Below are positions 10,690 through 21,283 of a stretch of DNA of 64,000 nucleotides, in pieces; position 1 is the first letter of the stretch, and the number at the start of each line of letters is the position of its first letter. The position numbers were made by a program, and so were the translations under genes. This stretch comes from Cryptomeria japonica (lineage: Eukaryota; Streptophyta; Pinopsida; Cupressales; Cupressaceae): the NCBI RefSeq assembly GCF_030272615.1, contig NC_081405.1, positions 152,909,113 to 152,973,112 of the forward strand, read 5' to 3'. The notes beneath the pieces are model-generated. The model was not told where the DNA came from, made no database searches, and was given only the letters and a program-made list of their open reading frames with translations.

Positions 10690-11628
10690 TGGCTTATCCT
10701 TTTATTGCTTTCCTGTCCACATACTCGATGTGGAATTCACTCAGGATCATTACCCATTTGGCTAGTCACCCAGTAAGTGTTGCTTTATTGAGAAGGTATT
10801 TCAATGGATCGATTCTTGCAATCAACTTAGTCTTATGAGTGAGCATGTAATGTCATAATTTATGTGAAGCAAAGACCATGGCTAGACATGCACGCTCAAT
10901 TGGTGTGTAGTTTAACTCATATCCCACCAATGTGCGACTGATATAGTATACTGCCTTTTCCTTGCCCTCAGCAATTTGGTGTGCTAAGAGTGCCCCCAGT
11001 GCTGTTGGAGTAGTTGATATGTATAGTAACAGAGGTTGATCTGGAACTGGTGGCATCAAAACTGGCAGATTCAAAAGATAATCTTTGAATGTCTAAAAAG
11101 CCTGTTGATAGTTATCATCCCATTTGAATTTGATGTTTTTATGTAGCAGGTGTTGAAAAGGATTACACTTATCTGCAAGTTGCGCTATGAATCTCCGTAT
11201 AGACTGAAGTCTGCCCTGTAAGGATCGAAGTTGACTGATATTTCTAGGTGGTGGCATGTCCAAGATGGCCTTGAATTTTGCTAGATCAGCTTCGATTCCT
11301 CTTTTGGACACAATGAATCCTAGGAGCTTCCCAGAGGTTACTCCAAAGACACATTTCTTGGGGTTTAATCTTACTTTGTACTTTTCCAACCGATCAAAGA
11401 TGACTGAAAGTATGTCCAAATGTGTATCTCTATCTATTGATTTACCCAAGAGATCGTCAACATAATCTTCCACGGTTACGTGCATGAGATCATGAAAGAT
11501 AGTAGTCATTGCTCTTTGATATGTAGCACCTGCATTTTTTAGCCCAAAGGGCATGACATTCCAGCAGAAAGTTCCCCAAGGACAAGTGAATGATGTTTTG
11601 TGTTGATCCTCGGGTGCGATCCTTATTT
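10690..11628 (-). pseudogene. Reverse transcriptase C-terminal part and first RNase H
   Basis: Downstream half of the interrupted RT. It resumes at the IRIAPEDQHKTSFTCPWG segment, then VMPFGLKNAGATYQRAM, the catalytic EDYVDDLL (YVDD), LNPKKCVFG and LGFIVSKRGIE. The connection/RNase H follows (LLLYISTTPTALGALL, SRTLVGYELNYTPIERACLAMVFA). Stops: TAG at 11093, one at 10853 and two near 10690-10770, all in one frame. The usual first Asp of RNase H (in an L-x-D context) is not seen in LLLYISTTP, so this RNase H looks inactive by sequence; the second RNase H is complete. The upstream half of RT is at 13500-15162. Confidence 0.92.
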
Positions 11629-11633
11629 GATTA
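11629..11633. repeat. Target site duplication GATTA, left copy
   Basis: GATTA here and again at 13500-13504 flank the inserted solo LTR. Taking one copy and the insertion out brings the two RT halves into register (GYN followed by QIRIA). Confidence 0.95.
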
Positions 11634-13499
11634 TGTAGTCACATAAATCTATCCACTTAATTAAATGAATACTTAGTATTTATTTGATTATTTAACCATC
11701 AATTAATAATTAATTAAATTAATATTTAATTAATTCATCTTAACCCTCTTCTCCTATTAATTAAATAAATTATTCAATTTATTTGATTTAATTCACTTAA
11801 CCAAATTCATACCATTAATTAAATAAATAAATCATATTTGTTTAATTAAATCTTCTCTCACATTTAAATAAATTAATATTTATTTAAATCCCCCAAAATC
11901 CCACCTCTCACATTTAAATAAATTAATATTTATTTAAATCCCCCAAAATCCCACCTCTCACATTTAAATAAATAAATCATTTATTTAAATCACCTTTATC
12001 CTCCACCCACTTGTATTTTCCTACAAAAGCAAGTTGCACAACTATTTTAAATAAATTATTTATTTAAAATCCTATTTATCCTCACCCACTTGAAGCCTTT
12101 AATGGTTTCCCTTAAAGTATTCAAACTTGATGGCTTTAAAGTCTTCAAACTTGATGGCTTCCTTCTATAGTCTTCTTAAGACTTTAATGGTTTTCCTTAA
12201 AGTCTTCAAGCCTTTAATGGTTCCCCTCAAAGTCTTCAAGCATTTTAATGCTTTATCTTCCTTTTTTTCATTTAAATAAATTAATATTTATTTGAATATT
12301 TATCCAAATACAACTTGCACACATTTATTGAAATAAATGAATTTTTATTTTAATTAAATCCTATTTTCCCTCACCCACCAAATCCACTTGCAAAATCTAA
12401 TCCCCTTCTAGATTCTTCTAACCCCTTCCTAATTAACTTAATCCATCCCCTAATTATTGTCACATTCCTAAGCAAAATGGAGTCACTTCTCAAAGCCTGA
12501 AAGTCTTTGATAACCATTAAAGGCTTTCAACCTTCAACCACTAAATGTCTCAAAGTCTTGGATAACCTTTGAAAGCTTCCAACCTTCAACCACTAAATGG
12601 CTCAAAGTCTTTGATAACCATTGAAGGCTTTCAACCTTCAACCACTTAATCCCCAAAGTCTCCAATAACCATTAATGGTTACCTCAAACCCTCCCACATG
12701 GTTAAAACATTTGTTTTGACTCAACCTCTACCCAACCCAAGGGTCTCATCAAGCCTTTAATGCTTTGACCATGATTATCTCTTAATCATTTGCACAAAGG
12801 TTTATCCTTGCATTAACTCCTAATCCAGTGGGTAATCCTAATTTAGGCTTGACCCTTACCTTCTAGATAACCATGAGGTCTCCTCAGGCATTTAATGCCT
12901 CCAACCTCTTCTCTCAACCCAATCTTATGTTGACACTTGTCACCATTTCATTGGTGCAAATTGTGCACATGGATCCCCAACTTTCAAGCTTGACCCTTGA
13001 TTAAACCTTTCAATCCTGGCCATCCATTGCTCCATTTTTCCTATAAATAGAGCCCATTCCTTCATAATCCAGATCCTGAAAACTTGTATGCATTTAGGCT
13101 ATAGACATTTTTAGAGAGCATTTAGCATAGCATAACTAAAATCTTGTCTTTTTGATAAAATCAATCATTTTAGCATCAATAGCATAGTATTTAGCTTTTC
13201 ATTTCATATTTGAAGCTTAATATTAAATCTCAATCCTCCATAAGCATCCATAGTGCAAAAAGCTGCTGAGAGCTACACTATTTTGGAACTCGGAGAGGAG
13301 AGGAACAAGGGAGGAGCAACTATGAGCATCTTGATTAGCTATTTCATTCTATGTTTATATGCTTTCTATTTCATGCTTAATATCACTCTTGATATGCATG
13401 TTTAGGATAATCTTTTGTTGCTAACACTAACGTTTGTTTCTTGTGCTCTTGTGTGTGTTGCCTTCAAACAGATTTTCTAATCCTTTTTGCAGAGCATCA
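11634..13499 (+). mobile_element. 1866-bp solo LTR inserted in the RT
   Basis: Begins TGTAGTCAC, ends GCATCA and is bounded by a perfect GATTA duplication; no coding or second LTR lies inside, so it is a solo LTR. The first part holds AT palindromes (TTAATTAAATGAATA, like the Tat element's U3), so it is likely a related family in the opposite orientation. Internal tandem repeats: three exact-looking 50-bp units from 11861, and 52-bp units from 12502, 12554, 12606 and 12657. A TATA box (CTATAAATAG) at 13041-13050 and an A/T-rich leader mark the promoter and give the plus orientation. It ends the upstream RT frame with a 7-residue foreign tail (LMLCKKD, stop at 13477). Confidence 0.93.
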
Positions 13500-15162
13500 G
13501 ATTATAACCAGAAAATCCATCCATCAATGATAACATTTCATGACCCGCTGTGAGATCAACAATCAAGTCAATATTTGGTAATGGAAAGTCATCCTTTGGA
13601 CAAGCTTTGTTGATGTCTCTGAAATCTGTACATATTCTGATGTTGCGATCCGGTTTACTGACAGGCACTAGATTGGAGATCCATTCAGGATAATCAATTG
13701 GGCGTATGAATCCGACATCCAATAACTTCTCAAGTTCTGCTTTGAATAGTAATGCCACTTGTGGATGCATTTTTCTTAATTTCTGTTTCACTGGCTTTGC
13801 CCCCGGTTTGACTATCAAATGATGCATTACCAAATGCGGATCTAGTCCAGGCATATTAGTGTATGACCATGCAAAGTTGATTTGTCGTTCTTTGAAGAAA
13901 CTTATGAATTTTGACCTTTCAGACTCTATCAATGATTGAGCCAGGAATATGTTGTGTGGAACCTCTTCTGTACCAATGTTTGTTTTGATAGTCTCCTCTA
14001 CCAACATGGATGACTTTTCCTCATATGATGCTGGGAGAATTTCGAGCCTTCCATCTTCGGGTGCCTCAGAGAGGTTTTCGCCCTTAGATACGTCCTTTCT
14101 TTTTACTTTTTTGGGGTCAGACAGCGCCACAGTGTGGTTTTCACCATAAGACCCTTGGTTTGTTCTTATTTTCATGTTTTTGCGACTGGAAGGTCCGACA
14201 CCCTCACCAAAATATGCCATGTTGTTGATTTCTATAGTGTATCCCGCTTTATGGTCCCCGAGGGGAAGGTCGTCTCGTATGCCAAGATAATCAATAACAG
14301 CTTCATCATTTTGGAATGTGTCAAACTGTGTTGGTCCTTCATAATCCCAATCAATGAGTTGATGGTGAACAAGGGGAAGGCCTTTAATGTCTTCGGAGTT
14401 AGCGGGTCTAAGAGTGAAAATACAGTTATACTCGGGTATGTCAAGGTAATTATCGAAGTTATCAATGGCACTCTCCTCATCAGTTTTGATCGAGAGCGAA
14501 TCCAAATTGTCATCACTAGTAGCACATTCTGGGACAGGTGTTCTCATCCTATGTGATTTCAACCTAGAACCTTGAGACAAGGACTGTGTGGAATCCTTAT
14601 GGGTTGTTCCTTGACCAACTCTGAACTTTTTATAAAATTTCTCTTCTTCTGTGGGTTCATCTAGCTCTCTGAATGTCTCGGTGAGCTCGTAGTCACTAGA
14701 GGATTTGTCTGAACCCCATTCCCATTCATTAGAGTCTGTGGAATAGCGATTCTCTTGTTGAATTTTGGCAGCTTTGATTTGTAATGCTTCTTCTATGTTT
14801 TTAGTGTGGACCTTGGAAGTTAGGAAACCAAGTCCTTTCGAGCATTCCTTTTTGAAAGTCAACTCAGGTTGTAAAGGTTCAATGATGCCTTCCTTTCGTA
14901 ACCCAAGAGGGCTTTTTCCATCATACCCAAATTTTTGTAGAATCTTGAAGCCTTTGCCATATTTCTCACAGGGTATATTGATGTGATCTTGTGTGTCATC
15001 TTCAATGTCTTTATAGAGAATTTTGTATAAGTCTTCCTCTTCCAGTTCGCCCCATCTTTGAAAGGTAGTAGGGTCCCATTCGAGTACCACAATGGATACT
15101 TGCTTGTTAGGATGTGGTCTTCCATATTCTTTTGGGGAACTCATGACTTGTCGTAAGTACAT
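13500..15162 (-). pseudogene. G-patch domain and reverse transcriptase N-terminal part
   Basis: Starts at ATG 15162 after TAA/TAG stops (15181, about 15167) that part it from protease in the same frame. Residues about 66-115 form a G-patch-like segment (YGKGFKILQKFGYDGKSPLG...KEGIIEPL...KGLGF), a glycine-rich RNA-binding motif known beside protease in some retroviruses and plant Tat elements. A long acidic linker follows. RT begins near residue 420: FAWSYTNMPGLDP, LEKLLDVGFIRPIDYPEW, CTDFRDINKACPKDDFPLP and MDGFSGYN carry the usual early RT blocks, including the first catalytic Asp in LMDGFSGYN. The domain is cut by the solo LTR at 13499. Confidence 0.92.
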
Positions 15163-15180
15163 GGTCTAATTTAAAGTGTA

Positions 15181-16530
15181 TTATCCCATGCCTTTGTCTT
15201 GAAATTTGCCTTTAAGCTCACCTTGCTTTGATGTCGAAGGTTTCAATGACTCAGGATCAATGTATGCCGAAGAAGGAACAACTTCATGATTACTGGGAAT
15301 GATGGTCTCAGTTTGTGATCTCAAGTTATTGCAATATATGAACAGATTAGGATCATCGTTAACTGTTACTTCGACTCCATTGTGGGGAAACTTGATGCAT
15401 TCGTGATATGTCGATGGGACTGCCCTCATTTCATGAATCCAAGGACGTCCTAGCAATATATTATAAGTGAGATCTAGATCCAAGACTTGACAAACCACAT
15501 CCTTTGTAACTGGCCCAACTATGAGAGGTAAGGTGACTGTGCCCTTGGATGAGCGCTCTTCATCATCATATGCCTTGATGGTGATTTGATTTGTAGAATT
15601 CATAGCTTTATCAGAATATCCCAATTGTTTAATTGTGCTCAATGTACAAATGTTTAGACTAGCTCCTCCATCTATCAGGACTCGCTTTATTCTATGTTTG
15701 TGTATGAAGGCTTCAACATGTAGTGGTGCATTATGTGGCTGACTTACGGAGGCATCATCAGCTTCTGTGAATGTAAGGGAATGTGGAATGGATAGGTATC
15801 CCACCATGGCTTGAAACTGGTCCACGTTCAGATCAGTAGGAACGGTGGTGTCTCTCAAGATTTTGTCAAGAATAGCTTTATGAGCGGGGGATATACGTAA
15901 GAGCTCAAGGATGGAGATGAGCGTAGGTGTCTTCCCTAACTGTTCTACAAGGTCATACTCAAGTTTGGTTGATGAAGAAGTGGTGTTTTTAGTTGAAGCA
16001 CCTGGCAAAGTAATTTTACCTCGACGGGTTGTAACATGACATTCAGAAGTAGGTTCGGAAGAAGATCCAACACCTTTTAGGACAAGCTTGGGTCTCTGAG
16101 TAGGATTCTCAAGGTTTTTGTCCTTGATGATAATAGTAGAGACATAATTGTCTATCGAGATGTGATTGATGGTTGAATCATAGTTGTAAGGTGCTCTGGT
16201 ATAGTTGGTTTGATCATCTGTGGCTTTAGCTTTTCCCTTGTCATGCTTTGGGAATGGTTCCTTAAACATCTCATGTTCTTGATTGGATGAGTGTCCCTCA
16301 ATCTCAATGTCACCTCTATCAATGAGATCTTGTACGATGTTCTTCAGTCGATGACAATTTCCTATCTTATGACCCTTGCTCTTATGAAATTCACAATACT
16401 CATCATCATTCCACCAATTTGGTTTAACCTTTGGTTCATATGGAGGAAAATCTGGAACTGTGATTATCTTGTTTTCCACTAACTTTTTGAAGAATGACTC
16501 GAGTGGTTCTCCCAATGGAGTGTACTTCCT
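15181..16530 (-). pseudogene. Gag C-terminal zinc knuckle and aspartic protease
   Basis: From the ATG at 16515: a CX2HX4HX4C knuckle (C41, H44, H49, C54; YCEFHKSKGHKIGNC) of the type that ends Gag in this group, a linker, then the protease with VLIDGGASLNIC at about 279-290 and YNILLGRPWIH at about 351-361. The active-site triplet reads D-G-G instead of the usual D-S/T-G; DGGAS is frequent in plant Tat proteases, so it may not be a defect. It shares the frame of the upstream Gag and the downstream RT. It would cut the polyprotein in the particle. Confidence 0.9.
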
Positions 16531-16533
16531 TCA

Positions 16534-18239
16534 TGATCTAGAAGTTGTTTGAGTATTCACTTGATTGTTGGTAGAACTTGATCCCGAAAAGATGAATTTG
16601 GGTCGCACTGTATTGGCATCAACAACACCATCATTGACTGTGTTCTTGTTTTTATTCCAAAATCTTGGCTTGTCTTTTCCTTTAAAGTCATCTTTGTTCT
16701 CCTTAAACATCTTAATGACTCATTTCTCAATTAACACCTTTTCTGTTGCTAAGCCTTTTTCAATAACATCCCTGAAGGTGGACAAACAAGCTTTCCTTAG
16801 ATCATAGCCAATGTCTTTGTTAACATTTTGTGTGAACATCTCTACCATTTGTTTTTGTGGAATTTCACAAGAGCATCTTCTAGCTAGATTCCTCCATCTT
16901 TGTAAAAATGATGCAAAAGACTCTCCCTCTTTTTGCTTGGTGTTGCATAAAGTAGTGACTGATATGTCTGTCTCTATGTTGTAGGAGAAATGTTGAATAA
17001 ATGCCTCTACTAAGTCACCCCATGACTTAATACCAGGTGGGAGTTGGGAGAACCATTCCATAGCTTGATCACCTAAGCTTTGTGGGAATAATCTCAACAA
17101 ATATGTCTCTTCTGAAGCTACTTGAATGAAAGCTATGAAAAACTGTCTTATGTGTGCCTTAGGATCCCCTTTTCCTCTATACTTATCAAATTTAGGTGTC
17201 ACAAAGTGTGTAGGAAATGGGGGCATTGGAATGCTCTTGTCAAATGGATAAGGACATATGTCTCTCATTGTGTATGTTGGCTTCGGTGTATTTATGTCCT
17301 CCATTTTCTTTTGTAAGTCCCTGATTTGTTGCTCCAAATTGCTCTTAGGTGGAGATCGACTTCTTGGACCATACCCCATGCTTGAGGCACCAATTGGAGG
17401 GGAAACATGTTGCATATATGGATGATATTGATCATACACATGTTCATATGGAGGAGGTCTATAATGATGTTGCGTATATGGACCACTTGGTATAGATTTG
17501 TGTTGAGGAACATCATATCTATTTTGTGCATGTATACCATACTCTATAGGCATGTCATGTTCTAATGTGTTGCCCCCAAATTTGACACGGGGTTTCCTTG
17601 TGTCCAAATTTTGAGCATGCCTTTGAATATCCAATTGCTTTGGTGGTTGATCCTTAGCATTGGTATGTGATTGAGCATATCTTTCTGCATAAGACTTCCA
17701 TAATGGTCTGCGAAGGTGAGTATCATATGCTTGACCATGTGTATGTGGGACCTCTGGTTTTCAAAACAAAGATGATGGTGATTCAGGCACAAGATGTGGT
17801 CCTCTATTTCCTCCACTATTAGGCCTCCTTTGATCCATGTTGGAGTGAGTTTGTTGCAAAGGTCGATTTTCCATTATTTGAGACATGTCAAAATCATGAG
17901 GTATCTTGGCTCCACTTTGTGCCATCATTTGTAAGAAGTATTGTCTATCTCTCCTCATTATTTCCTCAACCAACCGATTGAAATGGGGATTCATCATAGT
18001 TCTTCCACATCTGTTGAATGTACTGAAAAGTTGTCCATATTGTCATTGTGTGTATCATTGTTGTTTGTAGTGTCCATGTTCTCAACATTTGGAATGTTTC
18101 TATAGGCATCCATGTCAGGTAATGTGTTATGATCAGTATTGAAAAAGACATCATTGTCATACTCATAAGAACTCATGTTTGCGGACTCTTGAGCCTCTTT
18201 AGTTTCTCTCCTAGATTTTTGAAGACGAGTTTCAACCAT
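16534..18239 (-). pseudogene. Gag of the Tat element
   Basis: Starts MVETRLQKSRRETKEAQ (ATG 18239); an inner start gives MSSYEYDNDVFF, matched in the second element at 29285. The first 81 codons end in TGA at 17994-17996, where CTATGATGAA overlaps two ATGs of the next frame (MMNPHFNRLVEEIM, from 17997). That second frame runs through TGA at 17761 and a proline/tyrosine-rich section to the retrotransposon Gag domain (from about 17270: PKFDKYRGKGDPKAHIRQF, MEWFSQLPPGIKSW, FASFLQRWRNLARRC), then TGA at 16720 and about 16534. The 17761 and 16534 stops fit CGA changed to TGA. It would form the particle and bind the RNA. The TGA/ATG overlap may be a frameshift mutation rather than a real coupling. 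Confidence 0.9.
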
Positions 18240-18734
18240 GAACTAGGTATTGATCAAGATGTGTGAGACTAGATGAAAATGGAAAAGGTATGGAAGACCA
18301 AGAGTTGAATGGAGTGTAAATGAATCTGAGGTGTGTACTTGCAATGTCCAAAGTGTAAGACCAAGTATGTATGTAGTAGAGTAGGTGTGACTTCCAAAGA
18401 GAGGATAGTTTCTCTTGATGAGGTAAGTTGACCTTGACTCTAAGTAAGACCAAATGAGACCCAAAGGTGATAGACCTTGATGAGGGACCACTTAGCAAAG
18501 TGTTGTTGTATGTAGTGTGTTGACAAAGTATGGTGAGGACAAGCAAGTGACCTTTTGACTCAAGTTTAGACAAGTGTGAATGTAAAGCAAGATGTGAAGC
18601 AATGATGGACTGTGTGAGACCCAAAGACAGGCTGAATGCTAAATGAAACCTGGAAAAATGACCTAGGAAGCTCAAGAATTCCGAAACTAATTGTGTTTGT
18701 TTGCTGGACTGTAACAATTTTTTTCAACTCTGAA

Positions 18735-18920
18735 CATAGACGCGCCTGTATACTGCACAGACGCGGTTACCTGACATAGACATGTCTTTGTTCAACACAG
18801 ACGCGCTTCTTAGTTTTTTTGTTTCAAAATGTACTGTTGATTCTGGGAACACAGACGCGTTTCTGCCCTTCACAGATGCGCTTAGACAACACAGACGCGA
18901 TTATGACAGACACAGACGCG
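18735..18920 (-). repeat. 20-nt-period CGCGTCTGTG array, gag leader copy 1
   Basis: Eight copies, seen on plus as CACAGACGCG or CATAGACGCG, starting at about 18735, 18756, 18775, 18796, 18850, 18871, 18890 and 18911. Spacing is 21, 19, 21, (54), 21, 19, 21, the same 19/21 alternation as in the array at 4474-4765. Read on the minus strand the motif has the sense orientation of gag. Confidence 0.9.
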
Positions 18921-19194
18921 TTTCTGTAAAATTTGTGCAAAATTTTTTTTTCAATCTGTGAAGTCGTTTTGTTGTGACCTAATCTGACTGTTTGACTGTT
19001 TTTCGTGACAAGAGGACACAGTGTTGATGAAGACCCAATGTTTGTAAGTGTCTAGACTCAAAAAATGACTCCAATAAAAAGTGTGTTGTTTGATGTAAAA
19101 TTGTTTTGCATACACTTGAAGACACAAAAGACACAATGTTTTGTTGTTTGGTCTTGAATGTTTGAATGTTTAGAATAAGTCAAGCATAATTCTT

Positions 19195-19560
19195 ATGGCT
19201 GGCCAAGACAATAGTTGTTGATCCCACATGGGGTTTTACCCCCGAGGCTACGCTATTCAGAGCGGATACTTAGATGCTTGACCTCACTGGCTCCACCCTC
19301 GGCACTCACTTCTCGGGTCAGCCAAGCATCGGTCCCCACGAAAACTCCCCGTGGCGAACTTTGTATCTCTACTAAGAACCGTATGTGTGTGGACCACTAC
19401 CAGAGGTCCGACCTCCTGCCCCAACAACTAGAAGGATTTGGGCTTCTAAAACAAAAAGGTGCTAGTAAGGGCATCCGCTCGTGTGGCCATACATGCGGCA
19501 CTTTCAGCTCTGTAAATACAGAAGTCTCTCAGCCGGTAGGGGTTACGCCATACAAATGAT
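19195..19560. other. GC-richer block in the gag leader
   Basis: About 365 bp with clearly higher GC than its surroundings and several short complementary pairs (for example CCACG...CGTGG near 19337-19351). An open frame crosses it on plus but has no family features. It could be a structured RNA of the leader (packaging or translation) or captured foreign DNA; the sequence alone does not decide. Confidence 0.4.
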
Positions 19561-20150
19561 CAAATAAATTTGATCAAACGGGTTTATGAGGAGACATAGT
19601 GTCAGTATGAACTAATCAGCACATGTTATCCATAGTTTTCACCATGAATACATTTGTTTATAGTGGTTCGGAAGAGGTGGGTTTTCCTCACTACCACTTG
19701 GGTCATTCTCTTCTCACTAGTAGTCCTAATGACCACACGGGAAGACAAGCCCTCTAAAGATTAAACAAAAAGAGCCTATTGCTCAAGACACAAAAGACAA
19801 TGATTCAATTTTAGTGCACCAATGGAAGTGTTTGCTAGTCTATGAAAACAAGGCACACAATAAAAATCCAAAAAACCCTTGCCAAGGACCTACAACAAAA
19901 AGTTGTTAGTAGTTTGGGTTGTTTCAAATAATCATCCCTTCCTGCAACCACACAAGTTAGGTAAATTTTAAACCCAAAAGACTTTGTGAAAATAGGGGCC
20001 TTCAACCAAACGATTTTGCTTTCAAGACAAGCTGCACCAATTTCGTTAGCTAGATCTGAAAATGTTAGCTCAAAATAAACCAGATCAGAAACCCTAAATG
20101 CAAAATCCAAAACCGAATCAAGAAACCCCAAAAATTTTGAAACTGTTGAA

Positions 20151-20407
20151 CACAGACGCGGTTCTCTTTACACAGACGTGGTTCTGTGATGCACAGATGC
20201 GGTTCGAAGACACAGACGCGGCTAATTAACACAAACGCGGCTAAAACAACCACAGACGCGACTTCAGGACATAAACGTGATTTCCGAAACCTGCAAAACA
20301 AAATATTGTTGATAACACAGACGCAATTCAAAATGTCACAGACGCGATCTGAAAGTTCACAGATGCGTGAAAAAGCCAAAAACGCGATCCGAAAGAATGC
20401 GGACGCG
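20151..20407 (-). repeat. 20-nt-period CGCGTCTGTG array, gag leader copy 2
   Basis: About 12 copies, seen on plus as CACAGACGCGG/A and variants, at about 20151, 20171, 20192, 20211, 20230, 20251, 20270, 20316, 20337, 20358, 20377 and 20398. Intervals are 20, 21, 19, 19, 21, 19, (46), 21, 21, 19, 21. It lies about 90 nt inside the PBS, so it is near the 5' end of the genomic RNA. Confidence 0.9.
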
Positions 20408-20494
20408 AAAATATCAAAATGTTGCCAAAAATGTCAGATCTGCAACTTCAAAACACAAAATCTGCAACAAAAATGTTAAATGCAAAAGGGACAA

Positions 20495-20517
20495 GAGTCC
20501 CACCAGGCGTGCCAAAA
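20495..20517 (-). promoter_or_regulatory. Primer binding site
   Basis: Read on minus, directly after the LTR end ...ATACA: TTTTGGCACGCCTGGTGGGACTC. It begins with TGG as expected for the complement of a tRNA CCA end. I do not identify the tRNA with certainty. A decayed relative follows the 5' LTR of the second element at 26886-26908, differing mostly by transitions. Confidence 0.85.
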
Positions 20518-21278
20518 TGTATATGGTGAAAATGGATAACAATAATAACAAAATTGAAAGGCTAAATGAATTCAACCACCAAACCCTAGCCTAACAACAA
20601 CAAAGATCCACCATAACATATGAAGATTACCTAAGACAATGCAAATCAAATGAAATCACAAAGATTATACCATTACATGTCCAATAGGGTTTTGATCTCC
20701 ATTCTTCCTATCTCCATTGATCTTGCTTGATATATTTGCTCTCAGATTTTATGTGCACAAGAGCTCAACAAAGAACGGAATGTGGTTGTAAGTAGGATCG
20801 TAGTGTAGCCAATTGATCAAGTAGTTAGGGTTTGATAATGAAGGAAGCATCTCCTTAAATAGAAGACACTATAAGAAATGGAGGGATAAGATTGAGAGGT
20901 GTAAAAAGGAGGTCGGCTAGGATTAAAGGGTAGGTAGAGGAAATAATAAAATAATGAAAGAGGTAGGTAGTGTAGGAATTAAGAGATGAATGACATGTGT
21001 CATAAGTAGAAAAGGTTAATGAATTAATTAAATAAATAAAGATTTATTTAATTAATAGAAGAAATGAGATAATTAAATAAATAAGATATTTATTTAATTA
21101 GAAAAAGGATAATTTAAATAAATAAATGTATTTATTTAAATGAGAAATAAGGCTAGAAGAGGATAAATGAATTAATTAAATAAATAAAGATTTATTTAAT
21201 TAATAGAAGAATTAAGCTTAGATAATTAAATAAATAAAATATTCATTTAATTAGACATGACAATTTTAGGTGTCTACA
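20518..21278 (-). repeat. Right LTR (5' LTR of the Tat element)
   Basis: 761 bp; see the left LTR. It adjoins the PBS and so is the 5' LTR that would drive gag-pol on the minus strand. The AT-palindrome block lies at 21009-21278 (U3). Confidence 0.95.
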
Positions 21279-21283
21279 CTTTC
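21279..21283. repeat. Target site duplication CTTTC, right copy
   Basis: Matches 3169-3173 exactly and directly follows the terminal TCTACA of the right LTR. Confidence 0.95.

Larger units (their letters stand above)
18240..20494 (-). other. Long gag leader of the Tat element
   Basis: 2.25 kb between PBS and Gag start without a convincing gene. It holds two arrays of the 20-nt CGCGTCTGTG motif (read on minus: 20407-20151, then 18920-18735) and between them a GC-richer block at 19195-19560. The remaining parts (18950-19190 and 19600-20140) look like ordinary AT-rich spacer. Reading frames at 18243-18717 and 19835-20379 are open only by chance and match no family I know. Confidence 0.6.
3174..21278 (-). 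mobile_element. Ty3/Gypsy Tat-type LTR retrotransposon with antisense PMD gene
   Basis: Complete 18.1-kb element (about 16.2 kb without the solo LTR inside it). Seen: two 761-bp LTRs with TG...CA ends, a CTTTC target duplication, a PPT inside the left LTR and a TGG-starting PBS inside the right LTR, so transcription runs on the minus strand. The order gag, protease, RT, RNase H, second RNase H, integrase is that of Ty3/Gypsy. The second, archaeal-type RNase H, the large size and an extra antisense gene after integrase place it in the Tat group (Tat/Ogre/Retand/Grande-like). I count about 16 differences between the LTRs, 13 of them transitions (about 2% divergence). All coding parts carry stops, so it is not autonomous. 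Confidence 0.95.
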
